DNA of 64,000 nucleotides. Source: Mustela lutreola. Its lineage: Eukaryota > Chordata > Mammalia > Carnivora > Mustelidae. Shown here piece by piece: positions 56,395-64,000 of the stretch. Made by a program: the position numbers and the translations under genes. The notes under the pieces were generated by a model that had not been told where the DNA came from, searched no databases, and saw only the letters and a list, made by a program, of their open reading frames with translations. The DNA lies in NCBI RefSeq assembly GCF_030435805.1, contig NC_081291.1, positions 12,609,001-12,673,000 on the forward strand, read 5' to 3'. The first letter of the stretch is position 1. Each line of letters starts with the position of its first letter.

Positions 56395-57240
56395 TTTTTT
56401 GTACATATAATAGAATAGCATTTGGCAATAAAAAGGAAAGAAGGTCTCATATATCTACAACATGAAGGAATCTTGAACACATTGTACTAAGTGAAAGAAC
56501 TCAGTCAAAAAGACCACCTAATGTAATTCAATTTATATGAATGTTCCAAATAGGCAAAGTGGAATGAACAAGTCATGGGGATGAAAGGTACAGCGTAGGG
56601 AATGTAGGCAATCGTATTTGAATGGCATTGTGTGGCGTCAGATCACTATGTTGTACAATCGAAATTAATGTAACTTAGCATAATCCAGAGAAAGACAATA
56701 TATGATTTTACTTATATGTGGAAAATTAGGAGAAAGAAGGGGAAAATGAAGGGGGAGAAATCAGAGGGAGAGGTGAACCATGAAAGACTATGGACACCAG
56801 GAAACTGAGGGTTCTGAGAAGACAGGGGTAGGGCGATGGGTAAGCCAAGTGATAGGTATTAAGGAAGGCACATTTTGCGATGAGCTATGGGTGTTATATG
56901 CAAACAAAAAATAATGGAACACTATATTAAGAAAATAAAAGAAACTAAGGTAGCATTGTGTGACAACTATACATCATTTAAACATTTTTAAACAATATTT
57001 TCTGAAAAAAAAAGTGGTTTCCTACAGCTAGGGGTTATGGGAATTTACTGAGAATTGGAGACTGAATGTGTGGGGGTTTCCTTTTGGGGTGACAAACATG
57101 TTTCAAATTGATGGTAGTGATGATCACATAACTCTGAGTATACTAAAGACCAACTGAATTGTGTACTTTAAATGGGTAAATTTAATGGCATGTGCATTAT
57201 ATCTCAGGAAAGCTGTTTGATTACAAATAAAACTAATATC
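56395..57240 (+). repeat. L1M 3' region, sense, arm 2R, with a short L1 tail
   Basis: Copy of 15850-15982 plus 22135-22860, uninterrupted. The site where unit 1 has its L1 pair is empty (56507-56520). A carnivore L1-like tail (about 56690-56940) is shared with unit 1. Confidence 0.75.
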
Positions 57241-57279
57241 CAAGACACAAATCAAAGGAGGAAGAAGAAGTAAGGCTCA

Positions 57280-57380
57280 CATTTATTGAGCACCTGCTAT
57301 GTCCTGCGTGCCGTCACACTTCTTTAGCAATCATACTAGGTAGTCACTGTTAACCCCATTGTACAGATGGGGATATGGTC
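57280..57380 (-). repeat. MIR tail with polyadenylation signal, OR gene 4
   Basis: Reverse copy of 10158-10255; AATAAA on the minus strand at 57282-57287, 134 bp after the stop. Confidence 0.78.
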
Positions 57381-57420
57381 ATCCTTCTACTTCCTCTAAC
57401 ACCACCTTCACACTGGCCAC

Positions 57421-58380
57421 TTAGATGCTGGAGGAATAGAGTTTACTGAGGAAGGTCTTCCTCATGGCAGTCTTCAGCTCCTTGTTCCTGAGACTGAAGA
57501 TGATGGGACTGAGGAAGGGCGTGAGGACCGTGTAGGTGATGGCCATCAGGGTCTTACTTTCCTGGGAGTGAAGACCCTTGGGCTTGAGGTAGATGATAGA
57601 GGCAAAGCCATAATGCACAATGACCACAATAAGGTGGGAAGCACAGGTGGAGAAGGCTTTGTGCCTGCCCTCAGCAGAGGGGATCTTCAAGATGGTGGCC
57701 ACAATTAATGTGTAGGAGAGGAGGATGAGGAGAAAGCAGCCCAACAATACAGTGATGCACATCAGCCCCACACACAGGGCCACTATTGGTACATCAGTTC
57801 CACAGGCCAGCTTCAAGAGAGGGGGCACATGACATCCAAAATGCTGGATTTTATTGGGTCCACAGAAGGTGAGATGGAAGATTGCTGTGGTCACCACCAT
57901 CCCTTGGACTAAGCCACCAGCCCAAGACCAGGTCACCAGGCAGGTGCAGCCATGGGGGCTCATGAGCACGCTGTAGCGCAATGGGTGGCAGATGGCCACA
58001 TACCGGTCGTAGCCCATGACGGTGAGCAGGAAGGAGTGGGCAAAGCCAAATGTGAAGGAGAAGAACATCTGGCTGGCACAGGCTGCAAAGGCGATGGTGC
58101 GGCGGGAGGAGAGCAGGTCGGCCAGCAGGCGCGGGGTGATCGTCAAGGTGTAGAAGATCTCAGAGATGGACAGTGCACACAGGAACAGGTACATGGGTGT
58201 GTGCAGGCTGCGCTCACTCCAGACAGTGGCCATGATGAGAAGGTTCCCCAGCAGCGTGAACAGGTACATGAGCAGGAACAACAGGAAGAAGATGGGCAGG
58301 AGATGAGGTGGGAAGGTGGAGAAGCCCACGAAGATGAATTCAGACACGGAGCTGTGGTTTAGGGCCAGAGTGGCAGCCAT
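57421..58380 (-). CDS. OR10H-like: Olfactory receptor, OR10H type (gene 4), intact
   Basis: An odorant receptor of 319 aa with no stop or frameshift. NHS at 8-10, GNLL, LHTPMYLF, MGYDRYVAIC, KAFSTCASHL and PFLSPIIFSLRNKEL are all in place. It differs from genes 1 and 3 in TM3 (SFTFGFAHS instead of FFTCGFTHS), TM4 (WSWAGGLVQGMVVTT) and TM5 (LMCITVLLGCFLLILLSYTL). It shares these blocks, except the TM3 change, with the dead gene 2, so those two form the second lineage. The frame is open for 65 codons upstream; I choose the ATG at 58380 because it matches the family start and follows the acceptor-like CCACCCAGGG. The gene points towards the spacer, convergent with gene 3. Confidence 0.96.
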   Translation of the reverse strand: MAATLALNHSSVSEFIFVGFSTFPPHLLPIFFLLFLLMYLFTLLGNLLIMATVWSERSLHTPMYLFLCALSISEIFYTLTITPRLLADLLSSRRTIAFAACASQMFFSFTFGFAHSFLLTVMGYDRYVAICHPLRYSVLMSPHGCTCLVTWSWAGGLVQGMVVTTAIFHLTFCGPNKIQHFGCHVPPLLKLACGTDVPIVALCVGLMCITVLLGCFLLILLSYTLIVATILKIPSAEGRHKAFSTCASHLIVVIVHYGFASIIYLKPKGLHSQESKTLMAITYTVLTPFLSPIIFSLRNKELKTAMRKTFLSKLYSSSI

Positions 58381-59334
58381 CCCTGGGTGGGCAGAGAGTG
58401 AAGGCGGCCTGGTGGGCAGGAGCTCCGGGTCCAAACTGAGCCTGGTCCAGGAGGACTTCTGGGGGTGGGGGCAAGGAGCCCTCACCCTGCAGAACATGAG
58501 CAGTCCCTCCGCCACCCGACGTTCATGATGACTGTCAGAGCACCTGGGAACTGAGGGGGATTCACAGAAGATCATGAGCCTCAGGTGTGTAAGGCAGGCC
58601 CTGGAGCATAGTAAGAATGCAGTAAAAAGTAATGCTGATAATAATAATTACAACTACTGTTATTACTATTATTGACTCCATGCACACCACCTGTCTTTCC
58701 TGCCTTTGAGCATGCTGGCCACTTCATGCTTTTCTCCAATTCTGTGATTCCAAATCCTTCCCAATTTTAAGTGCAAACTACTCCCTAATTGCTATCGTCA
58801 GCTGGAGGGCACCTCTCCGGTGTGGCATGTAGAGCAAGTAGGCTCTGTTTAATTGTCAGCATTGTCCCTACTGGCATTCTGGGAACATGGAATAATATTC
58901 CTTATTCCACAGGGCTGTAGAGGCACTAAGGTGAGGTGTGCATATTCAGCTCTTAGGTACTAATGTTGCTGTGTGGTCCTACTTGTTTGAGTCCCCCACA
59001 GGGATGTGGCACTGACCAGCATCATCAGATCACATTCTCCCACCCCTGCTGGGCACTCTATCTCTGGTCAGGTACTAGTGCAATTCACTGAATCTCCTCA
59101 AGCCGTACCCACTCTCCCGTCCCCAACTGCCTGCTTCGTGTAGCAACCAAGGCTCACAGCTGTGGGATCTCTCATACCCTTCTCCAAGAGGCAACAGACT
59201 CACATCTGCCCCAGCTCCCTGTGAGGACAGCTCTCCTTCCAAGCATCTGCTCCATCCTGGGTTACTTCTCTGTCTTTCTGCCTCTCTGTCTTCCTCTCTA
59301 TGCCACCAACAGACGTGATGCAAAAATGCAACAC
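58381..59334. other. 5' flank of OR gene 4, non-coding
   Basis: Mirror of 8206-9149, with AAT/TTA-rich triplets at 58635-58680. No gene. Confidence 0.5.
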
Positions 59335-60176
59335 CTTTTTAACAATGCAGGATGGATCAACCGATGAATGGATAAACAAAAAGTGGTATATCCGTATGAT
59401 GGAGTATCTTTGAGGCATACAAAAGCATGAAGTACTGACACACATTACAACATGCTGAGACAATATGCTGAGTGAAAGAAGCCAGCCGCAAAGACTACAT
59501 ATTGTATGAGTTCATTTATTTGAAATATGCAGAATAGGTAAACGCATCAAGACAGAAAGCAGATTAGCGGTTGCCAGGGACCAGGAGGAGGATGGAATGG
59601 GATTGAATTTTAATGGGTTGTAGATTTCCTTCAGGGGTGGCGAAATGTCTTGGACCTAAACAGAGATGCTGGTGGCCCAACACTGGGAATGTCCTAAATG
59701 GCACTCAGTTGTGCTAGAAGTGGAGAAATTGGAACTCTGTGCATTGTTGGTGGGACAGCACAGTCATGCAACAGTATGGAAAACAGTAAGAATAGTTTTC
59801 CATTCATAAACTAAAAATTAGAAATAGAACTACCTATGCCTCAGGCATCCCACTTCTGGATGGATATGCAAAAGTGGCATAAGCAGAGTCTGAGAGACAT
59901 ATTTGTCTCCTGCTCAGAGCAGTACTAGCCACAATAGCCCTGAGGTGGAAAAAAAAACTCATTGTTCATTGGTGGATGGATGGATAAACAAGTTGTGAGA
60001 TATCTGTACAATGGAACATCATTCAGCCTTGAAAGGGAGGAAATCCTGCCTCAGGTTATTACACCAATGAAGCTTTACACTATGTGGAATTAGCCAGTCC
60101 CGAGAAAGGAGAAATCCTGTATGATCCCACCTATCTGAAGTCCCTAAATCAGTCAAATCCATAGAAACAAAGTAGA

Positions 60177-60369
60177 GGGTGCCTGGGTGGCTCAGTGGGT
60201 TAAGCCGCTGCCTTCGGCTCAGGTCATGATCTCAGGGTCGTGGGATCGGGTCCCGCATCAGGCTCTCTGCTCGGAGGGAGCCTGCTTCCTCCTCTCTGTC
60301 TGCCTCTCTGTCTACTTGTGATTTCTCTCTGTCAAATGGATAAATAAAATCTTAAAAAAAAAAAAAAAA
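60177..60369 (+). mobile_element. CAN-SINE, unit-2 specific
   Basis: GGTGCCTGGGTGGCTCAGTGG to AATAAAATCTT and poly(A). Perfect 14-bp duplications AGAAACAAAGTAGA lie at 60163-60176 and 60370-60383. Empty site in unit 1 near 28967. Confidence 0.96.
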
Positions 60370-60543
60370 AGAAACAAAGTAGAATGGAGGTTGCCAAGGG
60401 CTACAGGGAGTGGGAAATGGAGAATTTTGTTTAATGGGTATCGAGTTTCTGATTTGCAGGGTGACCTGAGTTCTGCAGATCAATTACAACAACGTGAATA
60501 CACTTAACACCACTGAACTGCATACTTAAAATGGTTGGGGTCA

Positions 60544-60617
60544 ACCTGGTGATTCACAGACCTGTACCCCTGGGGATAAAAATATATGTTTATAAAAAAT
60601 AAAAAAAAATTTTTTTT
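60544..60617 (+). mobile_element. 74-bp extremely truncated L1 tail
   Basis: ACCTGGTGATTCACAGACC to the A/T-rich end equals the last bases of the young L1 at 16271-21142 (21045-21115). Duplications AAATGGTTGGGGTCA (60529-60543) and AAATGGTTGGGCTCA (60618-60632) flank it with one change. Unit 1 lacks it (near 29120). Confidence 0.9.
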
Positions 60618-61020
60618 AAATGGTTGGGCTCATAAATTTTCTGTTGTGTGTTTTTTACACAACAAAGAAGGAACACATGCTGCGTCATAAATGAACCTTG
60701 AAAACATTCTGCTATGTGAAATAAAGCCAGGCCCGAAAGGTTGTCTGAAGAAAGGATTGTCTGCTTCTGTTAATATGAAATACCAAAGATAGGCAAATTC
60801 ATAGACACTAAAAGTAGATTAGGGGTTGGGGGAAGCTGGAGCCTTGGCAGGGGGAATGGGGAAGTGACTACTAATGAAGGCAGTGTTTCCTTTTGGGTGA
60901 TGAAAATATTTGACAGCTAGAAAGGGGTGGTGATTGCACAACATCTGTCAATGTGCCAAATGCCTATGATTTGAACAATTCAAAAAGGTTAATTCTTTAT
61001 TATGTGAATTGGGCCCATTT

Positions 61021-62711
61021 TTTTCTGTTAGAAAGCAAACGAGCCTTCCTCGGCGCTCCTTTACTTCTGAGTTGTCTGTCCCTTGATTCACAGCCCAGCC
61101 CGTCCCAAGAAAGACAGAGAGTGAGTGTCTAGGGCCAGAGGGCAGAGGAAGAACCCATCACCTGCCCTTAAGCCTACCTGTGTCTTCCAGGGCAGCCACT
61201 GAGCCTCTGCCCAGGTGTGTGTGAGAACAGAAGGAGAAGCACCTCACAACAGCTCTTCTCAGGGGTGGGTGGCCTCCTGTCTCACAGACTGGGATCTGGG
61301 TGCCCCCTCTGTCTCACAAACACGTCCATGTCGGCGGGCCCCACGCCTCCACGTACCTGCATTCCCCTTGCCACCCATCCCCACAGGCGCAACTGCCTTA
61401 AGCTCTCACACCAGATAGGCACCCAGCAGGCCCACAGGCACCTGAGCCCTGCCATCAGCCCTGCGCACTCACACAGATGCAGAGACCCCGCTGCGCGGAT
61501 GGACCCACACAACAGCAGAGTCGTGGACACAGGCACACCTGCAGGTGCACACGGACCTACACTCTCACAGTAGGACACAGCACAAGCAGGAAGATGGTGA
61601 CTAACGCTGGTGTCCCTGACACACAACCTTCCCGCTGAGATCTGCAGAGACAGCCAGGAAGTGCACAGGACTCTCAAGGAAACCCTCATGCACAAAGCCC
61701 AGCCTGGATGCGAGATTCCGGATTAGAGGTCTCCGCCCAGGCACTATTTGCTTCAGACTTCTTTGGGCCCAGTTCTGGGTCCCAAGATCCACCCCAATAT
61801 TCTTATTACCCACAGTCTTTCTCTGCATCCCGCGCTTGCATCACCTCCTCCTCAAAGACACCCAGGGGCACACACTCGCCTCTGCTGATGGCAGCCGAGA
61901 GCAGTCTGGGGGCGTCGCAGGGGAAGCCCTGGGTCCCCTCACTGGCACTCAACACCAAGAGCTCAGAAGTGGGGTGGGCAGGGTGGGAGGCTGCACCTGC
62001 ACTTTATCTAGCTGTATTCCAGTGACATTCCAAAGGCTTCCCAGGAGGAGGTGAGCTGCTGACTCAGCTTGTGGGCGGGGCCAACCTCAGGCCTCAGAGT
62101 TGGGCGGGGAGGGACTCGGGGGACTTCCAAAAGCTTCTCTGAGACCCACTGTACCTGCAGCCTCCAAACCTTCCCTGAGGGCTCCCAGCTGGGCTGTGCA
62201 GAGGATGGTTAAGTCTGGAGATGGAGGTGACAAGACAGAGGAAGAAATACAGCAGGAGGCTGGTGTCCCTCCCCTACTCTCTGAGCATAGTCCTTTATTC
62301 TCATGCGTGCTGGCCTGGGCACACTCCATTCCCAATGCTCAGGCTCCATCCACACCCCACAAACAGGTAACCTGGGCTCTCTCAGACAGGAAAGTGTAGA
62401 TTCTCAGAGCTTTAGTGTGGAAACCGTGGGACCCAGGCCCTGGGACTGGTCCAGAAGAGCTGCTGTCTGGCCTCCGCAGAAGCAGAAGTGTTGGGCCAGA
62501 GATGGGATCTCTAAGACATGGCCCTGCTCTGGACCCAACTGCCCAGGCTGAGGTCTTAGAGAGGAAGGAGGCAGTGCCAAGCCATTACATTTACCCACAG
62601 CCAGACTTGCCTTGCGCTTGAGGAACAGTGCAACTCAGTGTCCACTCACCTCCCACTCCCCGTGTCCAGTCCCCCTGCATGGTGTGAACACATTTGACCT
62701 AGAACACAGCA
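61021..62711. other. GC-rich non-coding segment, arm 2R
   Basis: Mirror of 5116-6770. No conserved frame. Confidence 0.5.
62002..62066 (-). promoter_or_regulatory. Candidate promoter block, arm 2R
   Basis: CTTTATCTA (62002-62010) and TGACTCA in GCTGACTCAGC (62060-62066) are kept. The EBF-like site is weaker (TCCCAGGAGG). It lies about 3.6 kb upstream of the gene 4 ATG. Confidence 0.3.
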
Positions 62712-63110
62712 CCTGCCCTTGCATTACTTTCCTGGGGCTCAGGGACAAATTGTCGCAACCCGGGGTGCTGCAAACTCCAGAAATGTGCTCTCTCACAGTT
62801 CTGGGGGCCAGGGAGCAGCAGTGTCATTCCTTCTGCAGGCTCTGAGGGAGGATCAGCCCTATGCCTCTCTCCTGGCTTCTGGCGGCTGCCAGCGGACTTG
62901 ACTGCATCATTTTAATCTCTACCTGCCCTCACATGAACTTGTCCTTGTGTCTGTATGTCTTCTCCTCTCCTTATAAAGACACTAGTCATTATACACCAGC
63001 ATTTAGGAGCCCAGCACTCAGCATGTTTTCATCTTGAGATCCTTCTCTAATTACATGTGTAAAGACCCTATTTCAAACAAGGTCACATTCTGAGGTTCCA
63101 AGTGGGCATG
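62712..63110 (-). mobile_element. MaLR (MLT1-like) LTR fossil, arm 2R
   Basis: Mirror of 4700-5115. Old and broken. Confidence 0.6.
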
Positions 63111-63439
63111 CATTTCCTAGCGACACTGTCTTGACCCTTTACAGCATCCATCCTGATTCAGTTCTCTGCTTCAGGTCTGGCCTCTGCACCTGCTTCCTGC
63201 ACAGCATCAGAGGGATCCTGCTGAACAGACCACATTCCGTCTTCCCCTCTGCGTGGAACCAGCCATGGCTCCCTAGTCCCAGATGCTTCACTGCAGCCAA
63301 CAGTCTAGTTCTTGTTGGCCTCTCCAGTTTCCTCTCTCAGCTCCCTCTCCATCTTCCAACACAGACCCCCACTTTGTATCTGTAGGCTAAAATGAGATGG
63401 GAGCATTTTCAATTTCTCGAGTGTAGCAGACTCTCGCAT

Positions 63440-63735
63440 CCCCAGATCCCACTGCATCCCTCATACCCCACTCCTATCTGCTTCAATCAACCGGTCTCAC
63501 ATCCCATGCCACCCTCTCCAGGAAGCCTATCCTGTGTCCTTGCACCACTGGCTTGGCCAGGGTCCTGTCTGACTCCTAGCTTGCCCTGAAGTCCCCCATC
63601 ACATGGTGCTGTCATCACTGGTTATGGGTGTGTGTCTCTCACTAGACTTCGACAGACCTCCTGAGGGCAGAGATGGCATCTCATTGGGAGCATCCTGTGT
63701 TCCCAGCACCCAGAATGGTAAGTATTAAATGGAAC
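63440..63735 (-). repeat. L2-like 3' fragment, arm 2R
   Basis: Mirror of 4060-4340. Confidence 0.5.
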
Positions 63736-64000
63736 AATACATACACAACAAATGCATTGAAGAAAACAGTGAAGGAAGCACATGCACAGTGCTGTGAGAC
63801 CCTACAGTGCCTGTGGGAAGGGAGGAAGGTGGCATCTGAGCTGAACTCCGAAGGATGAACAGTCCCTGGAACACGGAGTCAGGGAGGGATTGGCCGGCAA
63901 AGGAACCACCTGAAGAAAAGGCATGGAGAAATGTCCAGAGTGGGGTTGGGGGAGTCTGGGAAGTCAGATGAGGTCAAAATGTGAAGGGACTTTAGGCACC

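Larger units (their letters stand above)
59335..61020 (+). repeat. L1M stack, sense, arm 2R
   Basis: Mirror of 6775-8205, with a CAN-SINE (60177-60369) and a short L1 tail (60544-60617) inserted. Confidence 0.8.
40723..64000 (+). repeat. Unit 2 of the tandem segmental duplication (runs off the window)
   Basis: Partner of 1-33488; see there. It holds genes 3 and 4. Confidence 0.95.
55700..64000 (-). repeat. Right arm of inverted repeat, unit 2 (arm 2R), cut by the window end
   Basis: Reverse copy of 43737-52430 as far as the window reaches (the last base matches about 44820). It carries OR gene 4. Confidence 0.93.

Noticed and set aside
1-64000. CRISPR arrays, operons or phage elements
   Set aside because: The window is mammalian. 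The repeats are SINEs, LINEs, LTRs and segmental duplications, and no regular spacer-repeat pattern occurs.

Overview
This is mammalian DNA from the order Carnivora. It is rich in CAN-SINEs (tRNA-derived SINEs whose head reads GGGCGCCTGGGTGGCTCAG and whose tail is CT-rich and then A-rich) and in carnivore-type L1 elements, over older MIR, L2, L1M and LTR fossils. The SINE wording suggests a caniform, perhaps a mustelid; I cannot fix the species. The only host protein-coding genes I can support are olfactory receptors (OR) of the OR10H type. In human these lie on 19p13.12, so this is probably the carnivore counterpart of that cluster.

Large-scale layout. The window holds two tandem copies of a unit of about 40.7 kb. 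Unit 1 starts left of the window; its position 1 matches 40723. Unit 2 runs off the right end. Each unit contains a large inverted repeat around a spacer of about 3.3 kb. In unit 1 the arms are 2960-11763 and 15170-33488; in unit 2 they are 43737-52430 and 55700-64000 (cut by the window end). Each of the four arms carries one OR10H locus pointing towards the spacer: gene 1 at 9150-10109 (+, intact), gene 2 at 23058-23974 (-, dead), gene 3 at 50026-50985 (+, intact) and gene 4 at 57421-58380 (-, intact). Each arm repeats the same order: MIR, L2-like, MaLR-like LTR, a GC-rich segment with a candidate promoter, stacked L1M 3' ends, the OR coding exon, a MIR that supplies an AATAAA, another L1M, and a carnivore L1. 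Outside the arms each unit also has a 5'-truncated OR family 10 pseudogene (1165-1775 and 41920-42535).

History. Gene 1 resembles gene 3, and gene 2 resembles gene 4. So the inverted duplication probably came first and the whole palindrome was then copied in tandem. Later insertions mark single copies. Unit 1 gained SINEs at 10562, 12559 and 27308, an L1 at 15983 with a twin-primed L1 nested in it (16271-21142), an L1 that keeps its 5' end but lacks its 3' end (25507-28633), and a 115-bp inverted templated insertion. Unit 2 gained SINEs at 43867 and 60177 and a 74-bp L1 tail at 60544. Sequence similarity between the units is uneven, with a stretch of about 580 bp in which I found no difference, as expected if the copies exchange sequence by gene conversion.

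Between the palindromes (33490-40722) there is no gene that I recognise. This stretch has L2 and MIR fragments, a solo ERV1-type LTR with 4-bp target duplications, a SINE, a 360-bp retroposed segment and a decayed L1 that continues into unit 2. No RNA gene, CRISPR array or bacterial feature was seen.
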